From Algoriphagus algorifonticola (GTDB lineage: Bacteria > Bacteroidota > Bacteroidia > Cytophagales > Cyclobacteriaceae): 64,000 nt of DNA. Below, piece by piece: positions 27,153 through 35,909 of the stretch. Made by a program: the position numbers and the translations under genes. The notes under the pieces are model-generated. The model did not search any database and was not told the DNA's origin. It saw nothing but the letters and a program-made list of their open reading frames with translations. The first letter of the stretch is position 1, and each line of letters begins with the position of its first letter. The stretch covers positions 1 through 64,000 of the forward strand of contig NZ_VLOG01000053.1 of the NCBI RefSeq assembly GCF_007655305.1, given 5' to 3'.

Positions 27153-29657
27153 ATGGTCAGATTTTTAGATGGACTTTTTCTTTTTGTGCTGCTACTAGTT
27201 CAGGCAGCGACTTTAAAAGGAGCTAATCAAAGGGAGGGCTTTGAAGAGGATTTTCAAATTGTAAATCATCCACAAGAATTTATTCCGGGATGGAGTGGAA
27301 ACGAGCTGAGGTCCAGCTCATCTCGTATTTTTCAATCCAGCCAAGGACGAAATGCTTCCAAGGCCTTGGCAGTTCAGCCAATTTCTACCTTTGACGGGAA
27401 AGTTTTTATCCGGCTGAATCCAAATATGTATGAAAACCCGAAGATTCAATTTTGGGCAAAAGCAGTCAGAAATGGATCTGGCACTCGTCCGGCGGAGGCT
27501 TTCTATTCATTCGAAAAAAGTTTGGAAAATAATCCTTCTTCTTGGTTTCGATTAGGCTCAGAAAATGAATTTGCCAATGAAGATCAGGAGTTTAGAAAAT
27601 TTGAAATTCTGCTCCCTGAAGAGTTGAGTGTTGAGCCCGAAATCTTTTTAAAACTGGAAATTCGATTTGGTTCCGGGACTGGATCATGTGCCCGTTTTTT
27701 GATGGATGATTTCGAGTTTGGGGATATCGAAGAGGATTTAGAAGCTCCCAGGTTGCTGAATGTTCGGGGATATGACGATAAAACATTAGAACTTTCCTTT
27801 TCTGAAAAATTGGATCCTGTTTTTTCGCAAATTCAATTGAATTATCTACTGGATGAAAAGGAGCCAGAGTCAGCTATTCTCAGGCAAGATTCTTTGGTGT
27901 ATTTAAGCTTCGAGGATACTTTAGTTCACAGGGGCTTATATGATTTGAGAGTCCGGCAAATAGCTGATTTAGAGGGTAATTTTTTAGAAGATACACTGGT
28001 CAATTTTACTTTCTTCGATCCTACCAACATTCCATTTAAGACTTTGGTCATCAATGAGCTGATGCCTGCTCCAAGAGATGGTAATGACCTTCCGAATGTA
28101 GAATATATAGAATTGCTCCACATCGGTGATTATCCTGTCAGGGTAGAGGGAGTTCAGCTTTCAAATTCTAGAAATACGACTGCTCTTGGTAATTTTTGGT
28201 TAGAGCCAGATTCCTACACTATTCTTGCTCCAACCAACCAAGCCAATCAATTTTTGCCTTTTGGGTCGGTAATTCCCGTTTCTTCTTGGCCAACATTACT
28301 CAACTCAGGAGATCGAGTTCAATTAAGTGACAGAAACGGAAAAGAAATTGACCAAGTTAGCTATACAGCAGCTTCTTGGAGAGGAACTGAATTCAGTGGG
28401 GGAGGATATAGTCTGGAAGTAGTCAATCCATTATTGAAATGCGACCAAAGTCCTTTTCTTCTTCCTTCTATAGCACCCTTCAGAGGGACTCCTGGACAAG
28501 AAAATTCGGTTTTCGATTTAAGTCCAGACCTAGTTAAGCCAGAGTTACTTGCATTTGAATTTTTAAATGAGCAGGCTTTGGTTTTGACATTTTCTGAACC
28601 CCTGCAAAACCTCTATTTTCCTAACTTTTTGAGTTTTCAAGAAATCATTGAAATAGACTCTGTTGGAATTAATAGCGATGAAGTGACATTGTTTTTTCAA
28701 AATCCATTTCCGGAAAATAATCCAGCCACTTTAAAAATTCATGGATTTCAAGATTGTAGCGGGAATGAATTGGAAGAGATTGAAATCAAAATTCTTCGTG
28801 CCTCAGAAGCTAAAATCGGAGATGTGATGATCAATGAAGTGCTATTCAACTCCCGGACAGGAAGTCCCAAATTTGTGGAGTTGGTGAATGCTACAAATCG
28901 CTATTTGGACCTAAGAGGCTGGAAGCTGGCGAATTTAGATGTGCAAGGAATACTCAATCAAATAAGGGTAATCAGCCAAAGAAGTTTGGTAATTCCTCCC
29001 AATGCGCAACTAGCCATAAGTACAGATACGGTTCAGCTTAAATATGACTATCCTTTGTCCGCTATGGGCTTATTTCATCAAGTAAATACTTTGCCTAGTT
29101 ACCCGATTGCCGGCGGAACAGTAGTATTGCTTGCTCCATCAGATGAGCTAGCAGAGAGCTTTCGGTATAGTGAGAGTTTACATCACCCCTTGCTTAGGGA
29201 TACGAAGGGAGTTTCATTGGAAAGGATTTCCTTGCAAAGCCCTGCTACAGTGCTTTCCAATTGGCATTCTGCTTCAGGGTCTATGGGCTATGCGACTCCC
29301 GGAACGAAGAATTCTCAGTTGATTGAAGAAGAGTTTTTGGGGGATTTAATCCAGGTTGAACCGGAGGTATTTGACCCGGAAGGAAGTAATGGAAACACTT
29401 TTACCTCCATCAGGTACGAATTAAATGAGCCAGGCTGGGTGGGAACTTTTAGAATATATGACATGGCTGGTCGGATTGTTGCGATTTTGGGTCAGAATGA
29501 AATTTTGGGGACATCAGGCCTGTATTCTTGGACGGGTACCAATTCAAATGGAGGGCGAGTTCGGACTGGATATTATATCCTTGTAGCTGATTTGTTTGAT
29601 TTAAATGGGAATGTGCGGCAAATCAAAAAGACTATCATAATTGCTGAAAGACTCTAA
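27153..29657 (+). CDS. Large exported protein with lamin-tail domains
   Basis: An 834-aa secreted protein. A signal peptide precedes about residue 24. Two lamin-tail (LTD) domains are recognisable from their starts: VINELMPAPRDGNDLPNVEY near 293 and VMINEVLFNSRTGSPKFVEL near 567. Between them is an Ig-like repeat with LVLTFSEPLQN (similar to LELSFSEKLD earlier). The C-terminus (WTGTNSNGGRVRTGYYILVADLF) resembles FlgD-like Ig domains found at the ends of type IX-secreted or surface proteins. The function is unknown; a surface or envelope role is inferred. Confidence 0.75.
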   Translation: MVRFLDGLFLFVLLLVQAATLKGANQREGFEEDFQIVNHPQEFIPGWSGNELRSSSSRIFQSSQGRNASKALAVQPISTFDGKVFIRLNPNMYENPKIQFWAKAVRNGSGTRPAEAFYSFEKSLENNPSSWFRLGSENEFANEDQEFRKFEILLPEELSVEPEIFLKLEIRFGSGTGSCARFLMDDFEFGDIEEDLEAPRLLNVRGYDDKTLELSFSEKLDPVFSQIQLNYLLDEKEPESAILRQDSLVYLSFEDTLVHRGLYDLRVRQIADLEGNFLEDTLVNFTFFDPTNIPFKTLVINELMPAPRDGNDLPNVEYIELLHIGDYPVRVEGVQLSNSRNTTALGNFWLEPDSYTILAPTNQANQFLPFGSVIPVSSWPTLLNSGDRVQLSDRNGKEIDQVSYTAASWRGTEFSGGGYSLEVVNPLLKCDQSPFLLPSIAPFRGTPGQENSVFDLSPDLVKPELLAFEFLNEQALVLTFSEPLQNLYFPNFLSFQEIIEIDSVGINSDEVTLFFQNPFPENNPATLKIHGFQDCSGNELEEIEIKILRASEAKIGDVMINEVLFNSRTGSPKFVELVNATNRYLDLRGWKLANLDVQGILNQIRVISQRSLVIPPNAQLAISTDTVQLKYDYPLSAMGLFHQVNTLPSYPIAGGTVVLLAPSDELAESFRYSESLHHPLLRDTKGVSLERISLQSPATVLSNWHSASGSMGYATPGTKNSQLIEEEFLGDLIQVEPEVFDPEGSNGNTFTSIRYELNEPGWVGTFRIYDMAGRIVAILGQNEILGTSGLYSWTGTNSNGGRVRTGYYILVADLFDLNGNVRQIKKTIIIAERL

Positions 29658-29725
29658 TTTTTTGTAAATGGTTTCTAGATCTGTTTAAAAATCAGTAACT
29701 TAGTTCTAATCATCCCCTCAAGCCC

Positions 29726-29896
29726 ATGGAAACCGGAATCATCAATCAGGCTATACAAAAGCTTTGTATTGCCGAAGGAAAAGAAGTAAATGAGGTAATT
29801 CAATACCTCAAATTGAAGTATCGGATAGATATTGATCCATTAGTGCTTCAAAAACGAATCGATAAATTAATGAATAAAGGAAAAGCCGTAGCGTAA
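29726..29896 (+). CDS. Small 56-aa protein
   Basis: A 56-codon reading frame from ATG at 29726 to TAA at 29894: it begins METGIINQAIQKLCIAEG and ends DKLMNKGKAVA. It is hydrophilic with alternating helix-like charge. Support is the terminator that overlaps its stop codon, the isolated position, and normal codon use. It is too short for family assignment; it may be DNA-binding or regulatory, but I cannot show this. Confidence 0.55.
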   Translation: METGIINQAIQKLCIAEGKEVNEVIQYLKLKYRIDIDPLVLQKRIDKLMNKGKAVA

Positions 29897-29907
29897 CGGC
29901 TTTTTTT
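29882..29907 (+). terminator. Rho-independent terminator of the 56-aa gene
   Basis: AAAGCCGT (29882-29889) and ACGGCTTT (29896-29903), 6-base loop, followed by a T run to 29907. The stop codon is within the hairpin. Confidence 0.8.
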
Positions 29908-30027
29908 ATGGCCTCCTGATTTTCGGATCTTTTCATTAATTTTTTCGATCCTATTATTCTAAAATTGTTTTGGTAAAGTTGACTGATTCCAAATTGTATT
30001 TTTTGATGATCGGTTTCCTTTTATTTT

Positions 30028-30057
30028 TTGTAAATCCAAGTGCTCCATGTATTTTAG
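30028..30057 (+). promoter_or_regulatory. Bacteroidota-type promoter for the DksA-like gene
   Basis: TTG (30028-30030), exactly 19 bases, TATTTTAG (30050-30057), one base from consensus. It overlaps the upstream in-frame ATG at 30047, so translation should start at 30110. Confidence 0.65.
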
Positions 30058-30109
30058 GGAACTTTTAAAGTTAATTATCGTCCCAGTACTATTACTTAAT
30101 TTGAATACT

Positions 30110-30493
30110 ATGAGTCAGGAAGAAAAAACAGCTTATTCTCAGGAAGAGCTGAAGGAATTTGAAGAAATCATTCTTCAAAAGTTGGCAGTGGCTAAGGAAG
30201 AGCTATCTTCTTTGAAAGAAAGCCTCAGTAAGAAAAATGACAGTGGAACCGATAACACAGCTTCGACATCCAAATTGTTAGAAGATGGTGCGGATACCTT
30301 GGAAAGAGAGAGCTTGAGCCAATTGGCAGCCCGTCAGCAGAAATTTATCATCAACTTGGAGAATGCCCTGATTAGAATCAAGAATGGTACTTACGGTGTA
30401 TGCGTTGATACGGGCAAGCTAATCGCTAAAGAAAGGTTAAAGGCTGTGCCACACACTATGCATTCAATAGAAGCTAAACTGGCTAAAAAATAA
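30110..30493 (+). CDS. TraR/DksA-family transcriptional regulator
   Basis: A 127-aa protein: N-terminal coiled-coil (about 10-70) and a C-terminal DksA-type segment (NGTYGVCVDTGKLIAKERLKAVPHTM). DksA proteins bind RNA polymerase in its secondary channel. Only one cysteine of the zinc-finger pair is kept, so no classical C4 zinc site; similar Cys-poor forms are common in Bacteroidota. The frame extends to 30047, but the promoter position favours 30110. Four bases separate it from scpB. Confidence 0.82.
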   Translation: MSQEEKTAYSQEELKEFEEIILQKLAVAKEELSSLKESLSKKNDSGTDNTASTSKLLEDGADTLERESLSQLAARQQKFIINLENALIRIKNGTYGVCVDTGKLIAKERLKAVPHTMHSIEAKLAKK

Positions 30494-30497
30494 GTCT

Positions 30498-31058
30498 TTG
30501 GATTTCCTTCATCGGCATATTGAGGCATTGATATTTTGCAGTCCTTCTCCTTTGGGGAAGGACGAAATTCATAAGTGCCTGAGTGAAATGTTTGAGGCGG
30601 ATGTGCCTTTGGACCATATTGATCAGGCATTGGCCGAACTTCAGCAGAAGTATAAGCAAGAAGACTTTTCCTTTGCTTTGGAAAAGCTTGGGGGTGGTTA
30701 TCAGTTTTTAACCAAACCTGCTTACCAGACTTCCATTGCTATTTTACTGAAGCAGCAAAGCCAAAAAAGACTTTCCACGGCCCAAATGGAAACCCTTTCC
30801 ATTATTGCTTACAAGCAACCAGTGACAAAGGGAGAAATTGAGCAGATTCGTGGTGTGAATTGCGATTATTCTGTTCAAAAACTTTTAGAAAAGGAGCTTG
30901 TAGAAATAAAGGGCAAATCTGATCAAATCGGTCGTCCCTTGATCTATGGCACTTCGCCAAAGTTTATGGAATATTTTGGCATCAATTCCATTCAGGAACT
31001 ACCACAACCCAAGGATTTTTCCCAGCCTGATAATCAAATAGGAGAGGAAAGGGAGTAG
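30498..31058 (+). CDS. scpB: Segregation and condensation protein B
   Basis: A 186-aa ScpB, the winged-helix kleisin-associated subunit of the SMC-ScpAB condensin complex needed for chromosome compaction. It shows the conserved start HIEALIFCSPSPLGKDEI and the middle motif LSIIAYKQPVTKGEIEQIRGVNCDYSVQ. The start is a TTG at 30498, since no ATG precedes the conserved N-terminus. No scpA is nearby. Confidence 0.92.
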   Translation: MDFLHRHIEALIFCSPSPLGKDEIHKCLSEMFEADVPLDHIDQALAELQQKYKQEDFSFALEKLGGGYQFLTKPAYQTSIAILLKQQSQKRLSTAQMETLSIIAYKQPVTKGEIEQIRGVNCDYSVQKLLEKELVEIKGKSDQIGRPLIYGTSPKFMEYFGINSIQELPQPKDFSQPDNQIGEERE

Positions 31059-31432
31059 GGAAGGATGAAGTTTGAAGTGAGAAGGCTGAAATTTGAAGTC
31101 TGAAAAGTAGGTAGAAGGCGGTTTTCAGTAAAGCAGTCTTCAGTTGGCAGTGAGCAGAAGCAGTCTTAAAAGGCTGAATTATAAAGTGAGAATGCTGAAA
31201 AGTGTGCAGTTTTCAGTAAGTATAGCATCACTGCGAACCCTTTTGGAAAGCTGAATTCAGAAATCTTAAAACAGATATGGAGTAGTAGGCAGTCAATTTT
31301 AGCTTCGGTCCATTAAGCTTCTACAGGAGAAAAACCTTTTGCTTCGCTTTTAGAATTTTTTTACAAAACCACATAGCCACAATAGTTTAGAGAGTTAGGA
31401 TTCAATTTGATATAAGATCGGTAAGAAAGCTT
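31059..31432. repeat. Gene-free region with AGAAGGCTGAA-type repeats
   Basis: The motif GAGAAGGCTGAAATTTGAAG and related forms with GTAGGTAGAAGGC and CAGTTTTCAGTAAG recur, as seen at 6909-7125. No ORF is supported. Confidence 0.6.
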
Positions 31433-31467
31433 AATAACCAATAACCAATAACCAATAACCAATAACT
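31433..31467. repeat. Heptanucleotide tandem repeat AATAACC x5
   Basis: Four perfect AATAACC units followed by AATAACT. Shorter versions of AATAACC occur at the ends of the adjacent 395-bp units (31850 and 32237). Confidence 0.85.
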
Positions 31468-31487
31468 AGGTAATTAAATGGAGCTTT

Positions 31488-32347
31488 GAGACTGCTTCGC
31501 TTCGCAAACTGCGCTCGCAGTGACGGCTCAATACGTTGCGTCGCTTCGCCGCCCTGAGAATTATAATAAAACCACGAAGGAAGCATAGAAAACGTAACTT
31601 ACTTAAATTCTTTGCCCTTTCTATTCATTGCAGAAGACTATAAGAATTAACTATCAAATCGCTTCTCTGAAGCTCTAGTTTACTCATATCTCAAGTTTCT
31701 ACAAACAAAACGCCTCTCCGAGGCTTTAAGTGGCAGGGACCTTTTAGAGCACCAGAGGTGCGATCTTATTGTAGAGAATAAAGTCATAAACTTTCCAGAG
31801 CACTAGCGGTGCGATTTGATTTTTGCTCGGATGGAGAGTCTAACAACCAATAACCACAAACTAAGTAACTATATAGGTTTTTGAGACTGCTTCGCTCAGC
31901 AAGCTCCGCTCGCAGAGACGACTCTATACGTTGCGCGGCTGCGCCTCAGCGAGACTTATATTAAAGCCACGAAGGAAGCATGGAAAACATAACTTTTTAA
32001 AATCTTTGCCTCTTCTATCTTTTGTTAGAAACTATAAGAATTAACTATCACATCGCTTCTCTGAAGCTCTTGTTTACTCATATATCAAGTTTCTACAAAC
32101 AAAACTCCTCTCCGAGGCTTTCAGTGGAAGGGACCTTTTAGAGCACCAGAGGTGCGATCTGATTGTAGAGAATAAAGTCATAAACTTTCCAGAGCACCAG
32201 CGGTGCGATTTGATTTTTGCTAGGATGGAGAGTCTAATAACCAATAACCACTAACTAAGTAACTATATAGGTTTTTGAGACTGCTTCGCTCCGCAAGCCG
32301 CGCTCGCAGAGACGACTCTATACGTTGCGCCGCTGCGCCTCATCGAG
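31488..32347. repeat. Tandem array of ~395-bp repeat units (2.2 copies)
   Basis: Units start with GAGACTGCTTCGCT at 31488, 31883 and 32277, so the period is 394-395 bases; the third copy stops after about 70 bases. Copies differ at scattered bases, mostly agreeing. Each unit contains short palindromes (GAGCACC...GGTGCGAT pairs; CTTCTCTGAAG; CCTCTCCGAGG). The first part is a dispersed Bacteroidota-type unit in inverted orientation relative to 6998. No ORF is supported inside. Confidence 0.85.
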
Positions 32348-32373
32348 AAAAAGTAAGATTGCCACATCGAATC

Positions 32374-32997
32374 TTACCCAATTACCTTAACTTTAGCTAA
32401 GCGCGTGATTAAATATTTTTTACCGGTCTTGATCTCTTCACATAATACCCGGGTTCTTCGGGTTTCTCCTTTTTTGAAAACTCTTCCCTCCAATTCAAAT
32501 GTAATTCCCAATTGGAGATCTGAAAGAAAGGAGTTTGTTTCCAGATCCTTTTGTAGGTCGTATTTGCTCATTTCTTTCATCAAGAACAAGTCTTGAGCAG
32601 AACTAGCCTTGGGAGCTCGCATGTGCCTTTGAAGGGGGATTAGCAGGTCCCTCGGAAATACTTGGACTGTAAGCAATGGGCTAAGGAGTTTTTGAAAGGC
32701 ATGCTTCCATTCCTGCCCATGCGGTGCGATTTCTATTCCAAAGTTTAAGAAGGTGTGAAGATGAGCTACTTCGTGAATAAAGGTGAGTAAGAACTGGTAT
32801 GGGTTTAAGTCCCCGTTTATGGTAATGGTTTGGATACTTCTGTCCCTTCTGTATCGGAAATCTCCTAATTTGGATTTTCGTGATTTCGAAACGGTAAAAT
32901 TAAATGGCTTTTCTTCCCATAAGCGTAGGCAGTAGGGGAGACTGTTGGCAGGAATATGCTTGCTCAGGATTAGTCGGAGTTTTTCCGATGAATTCAT
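32374..32997 (-). CDS. SprT-like zinc metallopeptidase
   Basis: A 207-aa protein with an HExxH zinc motif (FIHEVAHLHTFLNFG near residue 78) typical of SprT-like proteases. In eukaryotic Spartan this fold cleaves DNA-protein crosslinks; bacterial function is uncertain. A TTG at 33012 is in frame upstream but lies in the terminator hairpin of the preceding gene, so the ATG at 32997 is chosen. Confidence 0.8.
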   Translation of the reverse strand: MNSSEKLRLILSKHIPANSLPYCLRLWEEKPFNFTVSKSRKSKLGDFRYRRDRSIQTITINGDLNPYQFLLTFIHEVAHLHTFLNFGIEIAPHGQEWKHAFQKLLSPLLTVQVFPRDLLIPLQRHMRAPKASSAQDLFLMKEMSKYDLQKDLETNSFLSDLQLGITFELEGRVFKKGETRRTRVLCEEIKTGKKYLITRLAKVKVIG

Positions 32998-33010
32998 ATC
33001 GAAAAGTAGC

Positions 33011-33041
33011 AAAAAAAAAAGAGTCCCGGTGAGGGGACTCT
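33011..33041 (-). terminator. Terminator of the acidic lipoprotein gene
   Basis: Read on the minus strand: AGAGTCCC (33041-33034) and its complement (33027-33020) with a short loop, then a run of ten Ts. It separates the lipoprotein gene from the SprT-like gene. Confidence 0.85.
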
Positions 33042-33063
33042 CGAATTTTTCGGAAGAAAGAAA

Positions 33064-33261
33064 TTACTTAACTTCTTCTACTGTCTCTTCAACTACTACC
33101 TCAACAGAGTCAGTAGTTTCTTCAACTGCTTCAACAGTTTCTTCAGTAGTTTCTTCAACAGTTTCTACTACTTCAGTAGCTTCTTCAGAAACTTCTTTGT
33201 TGCCGCAAGATGCAGTTGCCATCAAGCCAGCGATTGCGAAAATTGCAAATACTTTTTTCAT
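33064..33261 (-). CDS. Small acidic lipoprotein
   Basis: A 65-aa protein: signal peptide with lipobox TASCG (Cys19) then a tail made almost only of Glu, Val and Thr with repeating (E)ETVEAVEET-like units. It is strongly acidic, has no known fold, and seems disordered. Its role (envelope, cation binding or spacer) is unknown. It is flanked by its own promoter and terminator. Confidence 0.75.
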   Translation of the reverse strand: MKKVFAIFAIAGLMATASCGNKEVSEEATEVVETVEETTEETVEAVEETTDSVEVVVEETVEEVK

Positions 33262-33286
33262 TTTTTGTGGTTTTCTTAATTCGATA

Positions 33287-33318
33287 CAAATGTAGATTAA
33301 GTTTTTTCAATAATGCAA
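33287..33318 (-). promoter_or_regulatory. Promoter for the acidic lipoprotein gene
   Basis: On the minus strand TTG (33318-33316), 21 bases, TACATTTG (33294-33287), fitting TAnnTTTG, 25 bases before the start codon. Confidence 0.65.
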
Positions 33319-33336
33319 GAACCGCTCAAATATTTT

Positions 33337-34650
33337 TTATTTGTTTTTATAAATAATTTTTACCGGAACTCCCTCAAAATCAAAGTTCTCTCGCAACCTG
33401 TTCTCCAAATACCTCGTATAAGGGTTTTTGATGTATTGGGGGAGATTACAGAAGAATGCAAAAACCGGATTTTTTGTAGGCAATTGAGTTACATATTTAA
33501 TTTTTATGTACTTGCCTTTCCATGCCGGTGGCGGATAATGTTCAATTTCTGGAAGCAAAACATCGTTCAATTTGGAAGTTGGAATTCTACGGTTTTTGTT
33601 TTCGTAGACTTTCACAGCCAATTCTATCGCTTGAAAAATCCTTTGCTTCTCAGTTACTGAAGTGAAAATTATCGGGATCCACTTGTGTTCACCCAATCTT
33701 TCCATCATGTCATCCTTGATTTTATTCATGGTCTTGTGGTCTTTTTCCAAAAGATCCCACTTGTTCACCATGATCATGACGCCCTTATTATTTTTGATTG
33801 CCAGGGAAATCAGGTTGATATCCTGAGACTCTAGACCTCTAGTAGCATCGATCATTACGATAATTACATCCGATTCTTCCAAAGTTCGCAAAGAACGCAT
33901 CACGGAATAAAACTCCACATCCTCTTTTACTTTCGCTTTTTTACGGATACCTGCCGTGTCTGTAATTATAAAGTCTTGACCAAATAGTTTGTAGCGCGTA
34001 TGGATTGCATCGCGGGTTGTTCCTGCTTCGTTGGTTACGATGGATCTTTCCTTACCTAAAAGGGCATTGAGGAAGCTGGATTTTCCCACATTGGGTCTTC
34101 CCAGAATTGAAATTTTTGGAATACCTGCATCCGGATCCTCTTCTCCTTCATCTTCGAATTGCTCCACAACCTCATCCAATAATTCGCCAGTTCCACTTCC
34201 GCTCACTGCGGCTATGGGGAAAATCTCGAAATTACTCAATCCCAAAGCGTAAAATTCATTGGCCATTAGGGATTTTTCCAAATTGTCAGCCTTGTTGGCT
34301 ACGATGAAAATTGGCTTTTTGCTGGATCTCAGTTCATCGGCAAACTCCTTATCCAAATCAGTAAGACCATCATGGCAGTCCACGACAAATAGAATTACGT
34401 CAGATTCCTCAACTGCCAGCTTTACCTGCTTGCGGATCTCGGCCTCGTAGATATCATCGGACCCAGTGACATATCCACCGGTATCAATGACAGAAAAGAA
34501 TTTTCCGGACCATTGAGCATGGCCATAATGGCGATCTCGGGTCACCCCGCTCATGTTGTCTTCTATCGCTTTTCTTTCCTCTACCAGGCGGTTAAAAAGT
34601 GTGGATTTTCCTACGTTTGGTCTTCCTACTATTGCTACTATGTTTGCCAT
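33337..34650 (-). CDS. der: Ribosome-assembly GTPase Der/EngA
   Basis: A 437-aa double GTPase for 50S assembly. Two G domains each have a P-loop: GRPNVGKSTLFN near residue 9 and GRPNVGKSSFLN near residue 185; switch and NKxD motifs are present (VANKADNLE, MVNKWDLLE), and a C-terminal KH-like domain follows. The ATG at 34650 (MANIVAIVGRP) is used; an upstream in-frame codon would overlap era. It starts 2 bases after the era stop codon, so the two GTPases are one operon. Confidence 0.95.
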   Translation of the reverse strand: MANIVAIVGRPNVGKSTLFNRLVEERKAIEDNMSGVTRDRHYGHAQWSGKFFSVIDTGGYVTGSDDIYEAEIRKQVKLAVEESDVILFVVDCHDGLTDLDKEFADELRSSKKPIFIVANKADNLEKSLMANEFYALGLSNFEIFPIAAVSGSGTGELLDEVVEQFEDEGEEDPDAGIPKISILGRPNVGKSSFLNALLGKERSIVTNEAGTTRDAIHTRYKLFGQDFIITDTAGIRKKAKVKEDVEFYSVMRSLRTLEESDVIIVMIDATRGLESQDINLISLAIKNNKGVMIMVNKWDLLEKDHKTMNKIKDDMMERLGEHKWIPIIFTSVTEKQRIFQAIELAVKVYENKNRRIPTSKLNDVLLPEIEHYPPPAWKGKYIKIKYVTQLPTKNPVFAFFCNLPQYIKNPYTRYLENRLRENFDFEGVPVKIIYKNK

Positions 34651-34651
34651 A

Positions 34652-35545
34652 TCAAGATGGGTCGTACCCAAATTTTTTCAGTTTTAATTTATTTTTTCTC
34701 CAGTCCTGCTCCACCTTCACGAAGGTTTCCAAATAGACTTTCTTTCCGAAAAATGCTTCTAATTCCTGGCGGGCTTCGATTCCGACCTTTTTGAGCATTT
34801 TTCCCTTATCTCCTATGATGATCCCTTTTTGGCTATCTCGCTCCACATAGATATTGGCGCGCATGCGGATGATGGTTGCATCTTCCTTGAAATCCTCTAT
34901 GCTGACTTCTGTGCTGTAGGGAACTTCCTTTTTATAATTGGTGAAGATCTTTTCACGGATAATCTCGGAGGCAAAGAACCGTTCAGGACGGTCTGAAAGT
35001 TCCTCTTTATCATAATATGCCGGATGTTCTGGAAGTCTGTCCAAGATTTCCTGCATAATTTTTTCGGTATTGAATTTTTCCTGAGCAGATATTGGGATTA
35101 CCAATTCAGCCTTGATGAGTGAAGTCCAGTAATTGGTTACTTCATCAAGCTGTCCGGGTTTTGCGAGGTCAATTTTATTGATGACCAAAAGGACTGGAAC
35201 TCCGGAATTATTGATTTTTTCGATGACATGCTCGATGTCTGCGGCTGTTTCGAATAAATCTGTCACAAAAAGAATGATATCCGCATCTTCCAGAGAAATG
35301 TTGACAAAATTCATCATGTTTTTCTGGAGCTCGTACTGAGGTTTGAGCATACCTGGAGTATCAGAGAAAACGATCTGATAGTCAGGGGCGTTGGTAAGTC
35401 CGACGATTCTATGTCTGGTAGTTTGAGCTTTGGAAGTAATGATGGAGACTCTTTCCCCCACCAGAATATTCATGAGGGTAGATTTGCCCACATTGGGTTT
35501 CCCGATGATATTGACGAATCCAGCCTGATGAGATTTTTGCGACAT
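34652..35545 (-). CDS. era: GTPase Era
   Basis: A 297-aa GTPase for 16S rRNA maturation. The P-loop GKPNVGKSTLMN (residues 16-27), SDTPGM and NKIDLAK motifs are present, with a C-terminal KH domain (GIIIGDKGKMLKKVGIEARQ). First gene of the era-der operon, with a -7 element at 35562-35569 upstream. Confidence 0.95.
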   Translation of the reverse strand: MSQKSHQAGFVNIIGKPNVGKSTLMNILVGERVSIITSKAQTTRHRIVGLTNAPDYQIVFSDTPGMLKPQYELQKNMMNFVNISLEDADIILFVTDLFETAADIEHVIEKINNSGVPVLLVINKIDLAKPGQLDEVTNYWTSLIKAELVIPISAQEKFNTEKIMQEILDRLPEHPAYYDKEELSDRPERFFASEIIREKIFTNYKKEVPYSTEVSIEDFKEDATIIRMRANIYVERDSQKGIIIGDKGKMLKKVGIEARQELEAFFGKKVYLETFVKVEQDWRKNKLKLKKFGYDPS

Positions 35546-35561
35546 TTCACTAAATTTTTTA

Positions 35562-35569
35562 CAAAGGTA
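35562..35569 (-). promoter_or_regulatory. -7 promoter element for era-der
   Basis: Minus-strand TACCTTTG, 17 bases before the era start. No TTG at the ideal spacing is seen. It is back-to-back with the promoter at 35571-35600. Confidence 0.5.
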
Positions 35570-35570
35570 C

Positions 35571-35600
35571 TTGATTTTTGAGAGTTTGTCCTTACCTTTG
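35571..35600 (+). promoter_or_regulatory. Promoter for the initiator tRNA gene
   Basis: TTG (35571-35573), exactly 19 bases, TACCTTTG (35593-35600): a perfect match, 65 bases before the tRNA. Confidence 0.75.
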
Positions 35601-35665
35601 TATCACAATTCGCCGGAAGGGCAATTGAAATAATGAAAATAAAGCTTTCAAGCTTAAAAATATAT

Positions 35666-35738
<73 letters not shown>

Positions 35739-35744
35739 CTTCTC

Positions 35745-35782
35745 AACTCCGAACAATGTCAAAATTGTTCGGAGTTTTTTGT
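35745..35782 (+). terminator. Terminator after the initiator tRNA
   Basis: AACTCCGAACAAT (35745-35757) and ATTGTTCGGAGTT (35764-35776), 6-base loop, followed by a T-rich run. Confidence 0.9.
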
Positions 35783-35837
35783 TTTTCAGGCATTTAGAAC
35801 TATTTCAAATCTATTTGATTCTGATAAATTCTAATGA

Positions 35838-35884
35838 TTTTGTCCCCCTTTTTGTCCCCCAATTTGTCCCCCTTCTTGTCCGCC
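35838..35884. repeat. Four 12-bp iterons (TTTTGTCCCCC)
   Basis: The core TGTCCCCC occurs at 35841, 35853 and 35865 and, as TGTCCGCC, at 35877: a strict 12-base period between the tRNA and the recombinase start. Candidate integrase arm sites or regulator sites; not tested. Confidence 0.75.
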
Positions 35885-35909
35885 TTGATTTTTTTTGGTA
35901 TTTTGAACC

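Noticed and set aside
31433..32347. CRISPR-like array
   Set aside because: The units are about 395 bases or 7 bases with no unique spacers of constant length, and no cas genes are nearby.
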